A stretch of 64,000 nucleotides of DNA from Acinetobacter nectaris CIP 110549 (GCF_000488215.1 NZ_KI530712.1:1-64000), one strand, 5' to 3'; positions 35,589 through 44,873 are shown, numbered from the stretch's first letter. Numbers and translations: made by a program. The notes: generated by a model from the letters alone, not told the origin.

Positions 35589-35762
35589 ATGAACATCATA
35601 GAAGCACGTAAGCACTTAAAAAAATACCAAGCAGAACTCAACAAGTACCAAAGCTTATCTCGTGAATTAATGGGCTATGACGATTTAATTCATACAGACA
35701 AGAAGATTACCTATTTCAAGAAGTGCATAGCGAACATTAGAGAACAGATCAATGCTCACTAA
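35589..35762 (+). CDS. Small coiled-coil-like phage protein
   Basis: 57 residues (MNIIEARKHLKKYQAELNKYQ...), with heptad-like Leu/Tyr spacing and high charge. AAGGAG lies just upstream of the ATG at 35589. It overlaps the next possible start. Function unknown. Confidence 0.55.
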   Translation: MNIIEARKHLKKYQAELNKYQSLSRELMGYDDLIHTDKKITYFKKCIANIREQINAH

Positions 35763-35823
35763 GATACTCAGCATATTCGCATTCTTCATGCAGTTTTTTA
35801 AACCCCAACAAAAGGAAGTCATC

Positions 35824-36039
35824 ATGACTAATTTAGAGCAACAACCACAAACAGCACAACCAACAACTGAGCAATCTACAGAAAGCACAATTACAACTAT
35901 TGCAACAGAAGCAGAAGGTGTAATCAAAAAAGGTGTTGAAGATTTAGAAAAAGCTTACAGCTTCATCCAACATGGTGTTGATCTGCTAGGTCCCGATGCT
36001 AAGTCTGAACTCTTAACACTTGCGATTAAGTTTCTTTAA
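35824..36039 (+). CDS. Small acidic phage protein
   Basis: 71 residues from the ATG at 35824, which has AAGGA at good spacing. An in-frame ATG at 35752 would add a hydrophobic N-terminus (MLTKILSIFAFFMQFF) and overlap the previous gene, so a membrane-anchored form cannot be excluded. Gln/Thr-rich N-terminus, helical C-terminus (VEDLEKAYSFIQHGVDLLG). Function unknown. Confidence 0.5.
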   Translation: MTNLEQQPQTAQPTTEQSTESTITTIATEAEGVIKKGVEDLEKAYSFIQHGVDLLGPDAKSELLTLAIKFL

Positions 36040-36064
36040 TCCAACAGCTCAAGGACGAGCAACT

Positions 36065-36340
36065 ATGCGAAGTAATCAACGTTTAAACGCGGTTAGATCA
36101 TTGCCTTGTGTGAAGTGTGGTAGTCCTTACTCTCAAGCAGCACATAGTAATTTTACTGAGCATGGGAAAGGTCGAGGCATTAAGGCCAGTGATGAATACA
36201 CGATACCGCTTTGCCATAAGTGCCATTATGAGTTCGACACGTACTCAAGTATGAAACGTGATGAGTCGAAGTTGTGGTTTGAGCAGATGCTGGCTAAGAC
36301 GAATCGGATGTTATCGATGAACGAGACAGAAATATTCTAG
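36065..36340 (+). CDS. HNH-type nuclease-like protein
   Basis: 91 residues. CVKCG and CHKCHYEFD zinc-binding pairs flank a central region with AAHSNFTEHGKGRGIKASDEYTIPLC, the ordered Cys/His pattern of HNH or recombination-nuclease proteins of the Ref/DUF968 kind. Encoded just upstream of the NinB-like and terminase genes, the usual place for phage HNH packaging nucleases and recombination functions. AAGGA precedes the ATG. Confidence 0.68.
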   Translation: MRSNQRLNAVRSLPCVKCGSPYSQAAHSNFTEHGKGRGIKASDEYTIPLCHKCHYEFDTYSSMKRDESKLWFEQMLAKTNRMLSMNETEIF

Positions 36341-36386
36341 TCCGAAATTTGTAGTTTTATGGGTAACTAAACGTGGGGAAATGACG

Positions 36387-36875
36387 ATGGATCTAAAACA
36401 AACATTCGTCATTAAGTCTCATACTGATCAGTTACGAGTTCAAGACTGCTTAAGCAGAAATAGAGAAGAAGCTTTAGAAAATAAGACACCTCTCATTGTT
36501 AAGATATCAACTAAACAAGAAGATCGAAGTGCAGCGCAAAATAGACTGTACTGGAAATGGCTCAATGAGTGGTCTAAACATATTGGATCGGATAAAGACT
36601 CAGAGCATTTCTATTTTAAGAAGAAATTTCTCATAGGGATATATAACCGAGATGATGCTGAATTTGCTGAGATGTGCCAAGCGATAAAGCAGCTTAAAAA
36701 TAATGAGCAGGAAGAGTACGAAGCAATAGCTCAGCATGTTATTCGTATGACCAGTACAACGAAAGCGACAGTGGCTCAAATGAGCGAGTACTTAAATAAC
36801 ATTCATGATTTTTGTGTATTGCAGGGGAAGTATTTAGAAGCACCTGATGATTTGCGTTGGGCGGTTGATTATTAA
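36387..36875 (+). CDS. NinB-like recombination mediator
   Basis: 162 residues. The segment KTPLIVKISTKQEDRSAAQNRLYWKWLNEWSKHIG is the hallmark of NinB/Orf family proteins, which bind SSB-coated ssDNA and aid phage recombination. The rest is helical and ends LEAPDDLRWAVDY. The ATG at 36387 has GGGG at normal spacing; 36381 is an alternative. Here a nin-type gene lies after the late promoter rather than before Q. Confidence 0.75.
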   Translation: MDLKQTFVIKSHTDQLRVQDCLSRNREEALENKTPLIVKISTKQEDRSAAQNRLYWKWLNEWSKHIGSDKDSEHFYFKKKFLIGIYNRDDAEFAEMCQAIKQLKNNEQEEYEAIAQHVIRMTSTTKATVAQMSEYLNNIHDFCVLQGKYLEAPDDLRWAVDY

Positions 36876-36921
36876 ATCCAAATAAGTTATTTATGATTTA
36901 TCAGTACTATTGAGACTACCA

Positions 36922-37146
36922 ATGCCAACTACTCAACAAAAAGAAGCTTTAGAGAATACAGTTAGAAAATTATATAAAGTTGAACCTAAAGAATATTATG
37001 TAAATTATGGTATACAAAAGGGTACCGAAACAGCAGAAGTCATATGGTACGGAGGTGGAGTACCGTCAGAGTTTGAATGGGAGAAAAATAACTATGATCC
37101 GGACCCATCATATGTATGGGCTCTAGTGAGAGATTATAGAGACTAA
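36922..37146 (+). CDS. Hypothetical phage protein
   Basis: 74 residues (MPTTQQKEALENTVRKLYKVEPKEYYV...). Acidic and Tyr/Trp-rich C-terminus (PDPSYVWALVRDYRD). No domain recognised. An in-frame TTG at 36910 would lengthen it by four codons. Confidence 0.5.
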   Translation: MPTTQQKEALENTVRKLYKVEPKEYYVNYGIQKGTETAEVIWYGGGVPSEFEWEKNNYDPDPSYVWALVRDYRD

Positions 37147-37154
37147 AGACACAG

Positions 37155-37174
37155 CCACCTTCGGGTGGTTTTTT
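37155..37174 (+). terminator. Intercistronic hairpin before terminase
   Basis: CCACC-ttcg-GGTGG with T6, 20 bp before the small-terminase gene. Readthrough would need Q. Confidence 0.75.
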
Positions 37175-37194
37175 AATACCTACAGGATATAAAC

Positions 37195-37662
37195 ATGACG
37201 GAGTTAAAATTAACTCCGAAGCAAGAACAATTTTGCCAACTCTATATTGAATTGGGGAACGCTTCGGAGGCGTATCGACAAGCCTACGATGCGGATTCAA
37301 TGAGTGAGGGCACAGTAAATACCAAAGCAAGTGAATTGCTCAAGAACGGTAAGATTACGGTAAGGTTGAAGCAAATAAGAACACATCACCAAGTAAGACA
37401 TAACATCACAGTTGATATGCTACTTGATGAATTAGAACAAGCTCGACTTGCCGCTAAAGGTGATGAAACACGCAGACCCCAAGCTAATGTGATGATTGCA
37501 GCAACAATGGGAAAAGCTAAAATACTTGGCTTAGATCGAATTTCAAGATTAGTTGCTAAAAAGCATGAATTAGAGATTGCTAAAATCGAAGCAGAAAACA
37601 ATGAAGATGGCGACAATACAGTTCAGATAAACATTGTTAGGGTGGGGAAAGATGCAAATTGA
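37195..37662 (+). CDS. Terminase small subunit
   Basis: 155 residues of the Terminase_2 type: LTPKQEQFCQLYIELGNASEAYRQAY at the start (DNA-binding helices), then VNTKASELLKNGKITVRLKQIR and a long helix with charged residues for oligomerisation. It recognises the packaging site and feeds DNA to the large subunit, whose gene overlaps by 11 bp. Confidence 0.9.
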   Translation: MTELKLTPKQEQFCQLYIELGNASEAYRQAYDADSMSEGTVNTKASELLKNGKITVRLKQIRTHHQVRHNITVDMLLDELEQARLAAKGDETRRPQANVMIAATMGKAKILGLDRISRLVAKKHELEIAKIEAENNEDGDNTVQINIVRVGKDAN

Positions 37663-38902
37663 CTTCACGCTTACCGCTCCACAAGATGACTTTGTATTTA
37701 GTACAGCACAATATCCCTTATTTGTTGGTGGTTTTGGTGCAGGGAAATCAGAAAGTCTATTCAAGCGCCTGATTATACAAAAGTTGACTTATCCCAAACT
37801 CAACCAAGGCTATTTTGCACCGACACATGACCTTATTCGATTGATTGCATTTCCACGTATCTCTGAATTGCTTAGAGAATGCGGACTTAGTTTTAAGTTG
37901 AACAAGGCTGAAAAGGTTTTTTATATTGCTGGGTATGGCGAAATTGTTTGTCGCAGTATGGAAAATGCCGACTCGATTGTAGGTTTTGAAATTGCAGATG
38001 CTGTCATTGATGAGCTAGATACTTTAAAAACTGAACATGCTCAGAATGCATGGAACAAGATTATTGCTCGATGCCGTCAACGTAAGCCGAATAAGATTGC
38101 AAATACCTGTGCAGTGGGAACAACACCTGAAGGTTTTAGATTCTGTTATGAACGCTGGGAAAAGAAAGCCAGTAGCAAATATGTACTTTATAGAGCACCA
38201 ACGCGATCTAATCCATATTTACCCGAAAGTTATATTGAGGGTTTAAGAGAATCCTATCCACCACAGTTGCTAGATGCTTATTTAGAAGGGCGTTTTGTCA
38301 ATTTAACGAGTGGTGCTGTTTATCCTGAGTTTAATCGTACATTGAATCACAGTGATGTCAGTATTGTTGATAAAGAGCCATTGCATATCGGCATGGACTT
38401 CAACGTTTTAAAAATGGCAGCAGTAGTTTTTGTGGTTCGTGATGGTTTGCCTTACGTGGTAGATGAATTGGTTAATGTCCGGGATACGCCTGCAATGGCT
38501 GAGTTAATCAAAACAAGATATCCCAATCATCATATTACGATTTATCCAGATGCGGCAGGGCAAGCGAAATCATCTAAGAACAGTAGTGAATCTGACCACA
38601 GCATTTTAAGACAAGCAGGCTTCTCATTGGTTGTTGATGGTACAAACCCTGCAATTAAGGACAGATTGAATGCATGTAATGCCATGATCCTTAATGCTCA
38701 AGGCGAACGACGATTATTTGTAAATACGGATAAGTGTCCAAATCTTACAGAGGCATTAGAACAACAGGCGTATGACAAGCATGGTATGCCTGATAAAGAA
38801 GGCGGTTTTGATCATGCCTTAGATGCGTTTGGTTATTACGTTGTTAAACGATTCCCGATTGTTAAGAAAACGGTTCAAGTGCCTGTCAGATTCTCATTTT
38901 AG
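37652..38902 (+). CDS. Terminase large subunit
   Basis: About 416 residues from the ATG at 37652 (MQIDFTLTAPQ). The packaging ATPase region carries GGFGAGKSES as the phosphate-binding loop (about residues 27-36) and DAVIDELDTL as the Walker B region. The nuclease domain starts around HIGMDFNVLKMAAVVFV, with further acidic residues in YPDAAG and FDHALDAFGY. It translocates DNA into proheads and cuts it. Confidence 0.92.
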   Translation: MQIDFTLTAPQDDFVFSTAQYPLFVGGFGAGKSESLFKRLIIQKLTYPKLNQGYFAPTHDLIRLIAFPRISELLRECGLSFKLNKAEKVFYIAGYGEIVCRSMENADSIVGFEIADAVIDELDTLKTEHAQNAWNKIIARCRQRKPNKIANTCAVGTTPEGFRFCYERWEKKASSKYVLYRAPTRSNPYLPESYIEGLRESYPPQLLDAYLEGRFVNLTSGAVYPEFNRTLNHSDVSIVDKEPLHIGMDFNVLKMAAVVFVVRDGLPYVVDELVNVRDTPAMAELIKTRYPNHHITIYPDAAGQAKSSKNSSESDHSILRQAGFSLVVDGTNPAIKDRLNACNAMILNAQGERRLFVNTDKCPNLTEALEQQAYDKHGMPDKEGGFDHALDAFGYYVVKRFPIVKKTVQVPVRFSF

Positions 38903-38911
38903 GTTTTTATT

Positions 38912-40375
38912 ATGGCTAATTATGAATTTCAAAGACCTGAGTATGTTGAGGCTCAGGCAGCATGGACTTTGGTTAGAGACTGTGTGAAAGGGTCTAAAGC
39001 GATTAAGGCACAAGGTATAATTTATCTGCCTATGCCCAATCCTGATGATAAAAGCGATCGAAACGAAGCTAGATACTATGCACTGCTTAAACGAGCAATG
39101 TTCTTAAACGTCACAGCACGTACGAAAGTTGGTTTGATTGGTGCGGTTTTTCGTAAGACAGCAGAAGTTAGTTTGCCCGATGAAATATCGTATCTGCAAG
39201 ACAATGCAAGTGGTAATGGGCAACAGCTAGAACAACTTGCAAAGCGTAGCGTGGGTGAGGTTTTAGAGTCAGGTCGAGCAGGGATATTTACAGACTATGC
39301 AACGATTGATACATCGAACATTATTAATACTGTAAAAGCTGCAACAGATGGGCAAAAAGCATATATGCATCTGTATATCGCGGATAACATTATTAACTGG
39401 CGTGAAGATGTAATTAACGGTGTGAGCTGTCTTGTTCTTGTTGTGCTTCAGGAGAATTATACGGATGTCGCAGACGATGGGTTTACATTTACAACTCAGC
39501 TTCAGTATCGGGCTTTAACGCTAGAAAATGGTGTGTATCGACATAGATTGTTTCGTAATGGTGAAACCATTGTGGATTCTATACCTGCCGATTATAACGG
39601 TAAGCCATTTGATCACATTCCATTTCATTTTATTGGCTCTGAAGATAATGACTCTACGATTGATAAAGCACCTTTAGAGGACTTGGCAGAAGTAAATATT
39701 CTGCATTATGGGAACAGTGCCACAGTTGAAGAATCAGGTTTTATTTCATCACAGCCGACATTGTTTTTTACCACTGATATTGCACAAGATGAATTTGAGA
39801 AATGGAATCCAAATGGTATCCAGGTCGGATCTACATCAGGCTATTCACTAGGTAAACAAGGGCAAGCTAATCTTGTTCAAGCAGAAGAATCACAGCTTGC
39901 TTTAAAGCTCATGGAGCAAAAAGAAAGCCAAATGTTAATGATTGGTGCTCGTATTGTTCAAGGTGCAGGGCAAGCAGAAACAGCCGAAGCCGTTCGCATT
40001 CGTTATTCAAGTGATAATTCAATATTAGGTACAGTTGCAGGGAATGTATCTGATGCAATCAAAAATGCGATTATTGATGCGCTGCTTTACATGAAAGGCG
40101 ATAGTAATGCAGATGATGTGACGTACTGGCTGAATCAAGAGTTCTTTCCTGAAACAATGGCTGCACAAGATATCTTGGCACAAATTCAGTTGTGGCAAAA
40201 AGGCATTATTGCAAAGTCAGACATTAGAACAAGTTTGCGACAAGCAGATTTACTTGATGCTGATCGAAGTGATGATGAAATTGATACTGAGCTTCAAGAT
40301 GAACCACCGATTCAGGGTGATGCACTAGGAAGCTTAAACGCAAATCAAGGTGTATCAAATGGCACAGGTGAATGA
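38912..40375 (+). CDS. Portal protein (DUF4055 type)
   Basis: 487 residues. Typical DUF4055 portal features: WTLVRDCVKGSKAIKAQG near the start, YYALLKRAMFLNVTARTKVGLIGAVFRK, and VGEVLESGRAGIFTDY. The C-terminal part is acidic. The portal forms the dodecameric DNA channel at one capsid vertex. Located directly after terL, as expected. Confidence 0.88.
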   Translation: MANYEFQRPEYVEAQAAWTLVRDCVKGSKAIKAQGIIYLPMPNPDDKSDRNEARYYALLKRAMFLNVTARTKVGLIGAVFRKTAEVSLPDEISYLQDNASGNGQQLEQLAKRSVGEVLESGRAGIFTDYATIDTSNIINTVKAATDGQKAYMHLYIADNIINWREDVINGVSCLVLVVLQENYTDVADDGFTFTTQLQYRALTLENGVYRHRLFRNGETIVDSIPADYNGKPFDHIPFHFIGSEDNDSTIDKAPLEDLAEVNILHYGNSATVEESGFISSQPTLFFTTDIAQDEFEKWNPNGIQVGSTSGYSLGKQGQANLVQAEESQLALKLMEQKESQMLMIGARIVQGAGQAETAEAVRIRYSSDNSILGTVAGNVSDAIKNAIIDALLYMKGDSNADDVTYWLNQEFFPETMAAQDILAQIQLWQKGIIAKSDIRTSLRQADLLDADRSDDEIDTELQDEPPIQGDALGSLNANQGVSNGTGE

Positions 40376-41378
40376 TGCAGTTACTCGCCATCAGGTCCAT
40401 ATTCTGAGATATGGGAATGGTTTGTTTAAAGACCTCGTTCCATATCTAGAAAAAGCCATTAAAGCGGCTAAATTAGCTCTTTTTGACTTTGGTGATGGTT
40501 ATTCACAAGAGTTAAGATTAAAACAGCTACAAGACGATTTGAATGCAATCTACAAAGAGATGCATGATCGTGGGATTGATTTGTTTTCAGATTTTGCGAA
40601 TTACGAAGCATCTTTTAATGAAAAGCTACTTAACCAGGAAACAAAACCTGATGTTGGTGTTCAATCAGCGAATGTAGATGATATTGCGACAAGACCACTC
40701 AAGCTTGAGGTTGGTCAAGGTACACAAAGCATCAATATCACAGGCGCATTGCAATCTTTAGGGATTAAGCAGTCAGCCGATATTATTTCTGAAATACATT
40801 TAGGCAGTGCAAATGATGAGAATATCAATGATATTGCCAAACGTATTAATGATGGTGTTACGAAATACAAGCAACAGCTACAGTCAGTCGCATTAACACT
40901 TACCAATCATGTAGCGACTGAAGCACGATTAGACACGTTCAAAGCCAATAGCGATATTTTAGATGGTTGGCGTTGGGTATCGACACTCGACAGTCGAACC
41001 TCAGCAATATGCCAAGCAAGAGATCAAGAAATATTGCCCTTAGATTCACCCATCAAACCACCAGCACATTATCGTTGTAGATCGACATTGGTTCCTGTGA
41101 TTAAAAAACAGTATGCAGTTGATGTTGATTTTAAACGCCCTGCGGTTGGAGTAGATGGAACACAGCAAGTCAGTGCAAAGACTTCATATCAAGATTGGCT
41201 GGCAAAACAGCCGTCATCATTTCAGAAAGATGTATTAGGGCCTACACGTGCAAAGTTATTCAAAGATGGGAATCTGACACTGGATAAGTTTATTGATAGT
41301 GACGGTAATACGCTGACACTTGATGAGCTTAAACAAAAAGAGCCTCAAGCATTTAAACGTGCAGGGCTTGCCAACTAA
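40359..41378 (+). CDS. Phage head morphogenesis / minor capsid protein (gp7-like)
   Basis: 339 residues from the ATG at 40359 with AAGGTG upstream; overlaps the portal gene end by 17 bp. The C-terminal half holds the Mu F / SPP1 gp7-type signature WVSTLDSRTSAICQARDQ...PPAHYRCRSTLVPV. Family members attach to the portal and assist head assembly. The N-terminus is helical. Confidence 0.85.
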   Translation: MAQVNDAVTRHQVHILRYGNGLFKDLVPYLEKAIKAAKLALFDFGDGYSQELRLKQLQDDLNAIYKEMHDRGIDLFSDFANYEASFNEKLLNQETKPDVGVQSANVDDIATRPLKLEVGQGTQSINITGALQSLGIKQSADIISEIHLGSANDENINDIAKRINDGVTKYKQQLQSVALTLTNHVATEARLDTFKANSDILDGWRWVSTLDSRTSAICQARDQEILPLDSPIKPPAHYRCRSTLVPVIKKQYAVDVDFKRPAVGVDGTQQVSAKTSYQDWLAKQPSSFQKDVLGPTRAKLFKDGNLTLDKFIDSDGNTLTLDELKQKEPQAFKRAGLAN

Positions 41379-41396
41379 TTTAAACAAAGAAATACG

Positions 41397-41419
41397 CCAC
41401 CTTTCGAGGTGGTTTTTTT
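41397..41419 (+). terminator. Intercistronic hairpin before the scaffold gene
   Basis: CCACCT-ttcg-AGGTGG, T7, then ATGCCTG. Confidence 0.8.
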
Positions 41420-41458
41420 ATGCCTGATGGTCGGGTACAAAATTACTTGGAGTAAATC

Positions 41459-42139
41459 ATGAAATACAAAATCAATGCTGAAGAATTTGCTGCACTTTCT
41501 GAGGAGCTTAAAAAACTCTACGAACAAAGCGGTGAAGAATATGTTCTGAAGGTAGATGGTCTACCGCAGCAAGAAGATGTTGCAGAGCTTAAAGCAAGTC
41601 ATCAAAAGTTACTTGATGAAAAGAAAGCTGAAGCAGAAAAGCGTCGTCTTGCAGAAGAACAGGCTCGAAAAGAAGCGGAAGAACGCGCAAAAAAACAGGG
41701 TGATTTTGAGCAGCTTTCCAAATCTTATGAGCAAAAGCTTCAAGAGCAAGAATCTAAATACCAAGCATTGATTCAAAAAAATGAACAGCGAGAGATTCAA
41801 GCGACAGCCAATCGTATTGCAGGAAAAATTGCTGATGGCCCTAACGCTGAAATCATTTCTGAATTTATCTCAAAACGCCTCAAAGTTTCCGAGGGCGTGG
41901 TGCGTGTTACAGACGATGCAGGGACATTAACCATTAGTTCAGAAGATCAGCTTGCCGATGAGTTTAAAAGCAATCCTCGTTATGCCTCATTGGTGCGCGG
42001 AAGTCTTGCTACAGGCGGTGGTGCGACAGGTTCAAATGGCACGACAAATAAACCATTCAAAGAAATGAATGACGAAGAACGTACTCAACTTTACAAACAA
42101 AACCCTGAAAAATTCAATCAATTAGTAAAAGGTGCTTAA
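41459..42139 (+). CDS. Capsid scaffold-like coiled-coil protein
   Basis: 226 residues. Residues about 45-115 are a highly charged coiled coil (KAEAEKRRLAEEQARKEAEERAKKQG...). A Gly-rich linker near 185-200 and an acidic C-terminus follow. It ends 3 bp before the major capsid gene. Size, charge and position fit a phage scaffolding protein that chaperones capsid assembly. Confidence 0.8.
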   Translation: MKYKINAEEFAALSEELKKLYEQSGEEYVLKVDGLPQQEDVAELKASHQKLLDEKKAEAEKRRLAEEQARKEAEERAKKQGDFEQLSKSYEQKLQEQESKYQALIQKNEQREIQATANRIAGKIADGPNAEIISEFISKRLKVSEGVVRVTDDAGTLTISSEDQLADEFKSNPRYASLVRGSLATGGGATGSNGTTNKPFKEMNDEERTQLYKQNPEKFNQLVKGA

Positions 42140-42142
42140 TCC

Positions 42143-43162
42143 ATGGCAATTAATACAATCGACTCGATCATCACAGGTAAACTTCCTGTTCTTGCATCGT
42201 ATTTAACAGAAGATCCAGTTGAGAAAACAGCGTTTTTCCAATCAGGTATCCTAACAGCAACACCTTATGCACAAGAAATTGCATCAGGCCCATCATCAAT
42301 TGCAGAAATCCCATACTGGAAACCAATTGATGCAAGCCAAGAGCCAAACTACTCAAATGATGTAGCAACTGACATTGCACAAACAAAAGCTGTGCAAACA
42401 GATGAAATGTTTTGCCGTGTTGCTTATCTTAACGATGGTTTTGGACAAGCAGATTTAACAGTCGAGCTTACTTCGAAAAACCCTCTACAGTCTATCGCTT
42501 CACGTTTAGATGATTATTGGCAGCGTCAGATTTCAAAGCGTCTCATTGCAACAACGCTCGGTATTAAAGCTGAAAATGTGTTAAATGGTGCTAGCGATAT
42601 GATTATCACTGCGCCAAAAGGTTTTGAAGCTGGTGCATTTATTGATGCGACACAAACACTAGGTGATGCATTGGGTACAGGTACGCTTGCTGGTATCGGT
42701 GTACATTCTTATGTGTATGGTCAAATGCGTAAAGAAGGTCTAATCGACTTTATTCGTGATAATGACAACAACACGCTTTTTGCAACTTACCAAGGTTCAC
42801 GAATCATTGTTGATGATGGAATGACTGTAACAGGTCAGGGTGCAGATCGTGTATTTACAAGTGTACTCTTTGGTAGTGGATCAATTGGTTATGGTGATGG
42901 TTCTCCAGAGAATCCATTGGAATACCAACGTGACGCATCCGCAGGTAATGGTGGTGGTATTGAGAAGCTTTGGACACGTAAAACGGTCTTAATCCATCCA
43001 CTTGGTTATTCATTCACTTCAAATACGATCAGCGGTAATGGCTCATCTGATAATGGCAAAAAATCTGCATCATTATCTGACTTAGCACTTGCTGCGAACT
43101 GGCAACGTAAATATGAGCGCAAGCTTGTTCCATTGGCGTTCTTAGAAACGAAAGTTGCTTAA
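42143..43162 (+). CDS. Major capsid protein
   Basis: 339 residues. It has the layout of the phage major coat family: N-terminal arm (IDSIITGKLPVLASYL), IPYWKPIDASQEPNYSND, RVAYLNDGFGQADLTVELTSKNPLQSIASRLDDYWQR helix, and a C-terminal ANWQRKYERKLVPLAFLETKV. The fold is presumably HK97-like. It follows the scaffold gene and is followed by a hairpin, consistent with high expression. Confidence 0.9.
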   Translation: MAINTIDSIITGKLPVLASYLTEDPVEKTAFFQSGILTATPYAQEIASGPSSIAEIPYWKPIDASQEPNYSNDVATDIAQTKAVQTDEMFCRVAYLNDGFGQADLTVELTSKNPLQSIASRLDDYWQRQISKRLIATTLGIKAENVLNGASDMIITAPKGFEAGAFIDATQTLGDALGTGTLAGIGVHSYVYGQMRKEGLIDFIRDNDNNTLFATYQGSRIIVDDGMTVTGQGADRVFTSVLFGSGSIGYGDGSPENPLEYQRDASAGNGGGIEKLWTRKTVLIHPLGYSFTSNTISGNGSSDNGKKSASLSDLALAANWQRKYERKLVPLAFLETKVA

Positions 43163-43170
43163 ATTTTTAT

Positions 43171-43195
43171 GCCTCACATGATGTGGGGCTTTTTT
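43171..43195 (+). terminator. Hairpin after the major capsid gene
   Basis: GCCTCAC/GTGGGGC stem (one G-U), T6, then ATGGGAG ribosome site of the next small gene. Confidence 0.75.
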
Positions 43196-43210
43196 ATGGG
43201 AGTAAATATC

Positions 43211-43318
43211 ATGGCTAAGGGGCTACCTCATTCTACGGCTGATTTACAGGCACAGATCGATATACTCAAAGCGCAAGTTGCTGCACTTCAAGCAGCACAA
43301 ACGAAGCCTTCAGCATGA
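43211..43318 (+). CDS. 35-residue helical phage protein
   Basis: MAKGLPHSTADLQAQIDIL... with a short heptad helix (LQAQIDILKAQVAALQAA). GGGAG lies upstream of the ATG. The stop overlaps the next start by ATGA. Perhaps a capsid-associated or oligomerising peptide; function unknown. Confidence 0.55.
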   Translation: MAKGLPHSTADLQAQIDILKAQVAALQAAQTKPSA

Positions 43319-43473
43319 GAAATAATGTAATTAAAGAACAGGTTCGCATTGAGCCTGTTTTATCCAATAAAGCACAGGCAGGGTTAGAGAATAATGACGA
43401 CCTTCATCACAAGCGACCAAGTGGACGAAGTTCTCGGGAGCAGTTGGGCAAGCGACCAAGCAACAAAAAATAA
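43315..43473 (+). CDS. 52-residue basic phage protein overlapping the connector gene
   Basis: Begins at the ATGA overlap with the previous small gene (MRNNVIKEQVRIEPVL) and runs 80 bp into the connector gene in another frame. The C-terminus, which is antisense-constrained by that overlap, is basic (KRPSGRSSREQLGKRPSNKK). Could be genuine or only provide translational coupling. Confidence 0.4.
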   Translation: MRNNVIKEQVRIEPVLSNKAQAGLENNDDLHHKRPSGRSSREQLGKRPSNKK

Positions 43474-43789
43474 GGCAGTCCTGAAAGCTAATGCATACAT
43501 GACAAGTTTGCGTCTTGCGAACTTTGATCCAAAAAATATTCCTCAAGATATGATCAATGCAGGTGCTTACATTGCATCGGTAGCAAGTAGTGGACAGCTA
43601 TTTGCACAAAAAGAAAATTCAGGTGTTGTGCTATCAAGCATGGTGAAAGCGGATGGTGTTGAAACAACGGAAACATACGCCGGCATTAATACAGAAAACG
43701 AAAGCCTATTGCCTGATGATTTGCAGTTCGCCCTTGCGTTACTTTCTAGTTATAGATCAAATCCACTCGCATTTAATGTATTTCGGTGA
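43394..43789 (+). CDS. Head-tail connector protein
   Basis: 131 residues, all-helical: FITSDQVDEVLGSSWASDQATKNKAVLKANAYMTSL start, then an IPQDMINAGAYIASVASSGQLF helix and C-terminal ALALLSSYRSNPL. Matches the small adaptor proteins that sit below the portal. Located directly after the capsid cluster, before another connector. Confidence 0.7.
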   Translation: MTTFITSDQVDEVLGSSWASDQATKNKAVLKANAYMTSLRLANFDPKNIPQDMINAGAYIASVASSGQLFAQKENSGVVLSSMVKADGVETTETYAGINTENESLLPDDLQFALALLSSYRSNPLAFNVFR

Positions 43790-43794
43790 TTGAT

Positions 43795-44169
43795 ATGGGC
43801 ATTCGAGATAAGGTTCAAAGTCGGTTAGGTAAGGCATTTAATACCAAGCTGTCAGATGCAGTGGATACCTTTACCTGTTCAAAAGTGACTTACTCAGGCA
43901 AATACAATCCTGTCACTGAGCAATATGAAGGTGAGCAAACCGTGACGTATCAAGGCCGTGGGGTGTTATTTGGCTCGTATCAAAAAGACCTAGTAAAGCC
44001 GAGTGATTATCAGGCTGATGATGCAAAGGCTACAGTTCTGCAGAATGAAGTTACGGCAGAACCTCAAATAAACGATGTTTGGGTAACTAGTAAGGGTAAT
44101 TTTAAGATTATTAATATTGGTGCCGACCCAACGGATAGTATTTGGAAAGTTCAGTTAAGGAGAGCGTAG
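43795..44169 (+). CDS. Head-tail joining / stopper-like protein
   Basis: About 124 residues from the ATG at 43795 (MGIRDKVQSRLGKAF) with GGTGA upstream. Beta-rich: TFTCSKVTYSGKYNPVTEQYEGEQTVTYQGRGVLFGSY, then AEPQINDVWVTSKGNFKIINIG. This fold and order suit a head-completion (stopper) protein. Confidence 0.65.
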   Translation: MGIRDKVQSRLGKAFNTKLSDAVDTFTCSKVTYSGKYNPVTEQYEGEQTVTYQGRGVLFGSYQKDLVKPSDYQADDAKATVLQNEVTAEPQINDVWVTSKGNFKIINIGADPTDSIWKVQLRRA

Positions 44170-44427
44170 ATGTTATATATTGATGATATGGATTTAATCC
44201 AAGAGGCAACCAATAAAGATGGTGTAGAGCATGTACGTGTTATGTCTAAAGCTCAAATTAAACAAATATTTCTTGATGGCCATGAAGTCACACACGTTTA
44301 TTATGCCGATAGTCTCAAAGGTGTATTAATTAAACATAAGCTAACAGTAGATGGAAGAATGTTGGCTGTAGATGGCAAGCCAATTAATGAAATTCTCTTT
44401 GGCAAAGTAAAAATTGTTTATGGGTAA
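44170..44427 (+). CDS. Hypothetical phage protein in the connector cluster
   Basis: 85 residues starting immediately after the previous stop. Beta-rich sequence (VTHVYYADSLKGVLIKHKLTVDGRMLAVDGKPINEILFGKVKIVYG). No known domain. Possibly a small accessory head-tail protein; it may also be an inserted gene, since classical clusters go straight to the HK97-gp10-like gene. Confidence 0.55.
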   Translation: MLYIDDMDLIQEATNKDGVEHVRVMSKAQIKQIFLDGHEVTHVYYADSLKGVLIKHKLTVDGRMLAVDGKPINEILFGKVKIVYG

Positions 44428-44453
44428 TTTTTTAGCTACTTTGGGAGATATTC

Positions 44454-44873
44454 ATGGGCTGGACATTAAATCCTAGTGAATTTTCAAAGATGATCGAATC
44501 TGATCTCACTGAAAGACAACGAGCTATTGCCTTAACTGCTTTGACAGGAATTGTTTCCCAATCACCTGTAGATAAGGGTGTATTTCGTGGCTCTCATAAT
44601 CTGAGTATTGGACAACCTGATTATAACTATAATCCGAATAATGCCGATAAGACTGGACAAGCGACTATCTCGAAAGGGATTTCTAAGCTTAATGGTCTTG
44701 TGCCATTTACCACGGTATATATTCAAACCAATGCACCACAGGCAATGAAAATTGAATACGGTACATTCACTGAAAAGCCTGAAACGGTTAAAACGATTAA
44801 TGGTTACTCAAAGCAAGCACCCAAAGGCTTATATAGTCTTACATTCCAACTCGTACAAGAGAAATATAAATGA
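44454..44873 (+). CDS. HK97 gp10-like tail completion protein
   Basis: 139 residues. WTLNPSEFSKMIESDLTERQRAIALTALTGIVSQSPVDKGVFRGSHNLSIG is the gp10/tail-completion pattern (a helix plus SPVDTG-like loop), with IEYGTF and YSLTFQLV motifs near the end. It joins head and tail. Overlaps the next gene by 4 bp. Confidence 0.8.
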   Translation: MGWTLNPSEFSKMIESDLTERQRAIALTALTGIVSQSPVDKGVFRGSHNLSIGQPDYNYNPNNADKTGQATISKGISKLNGLVPFTTVYIQTNAPQAMKIEYGTFTEKPETVKTINGYSKQAPKGLYSLTFQLVQEKYK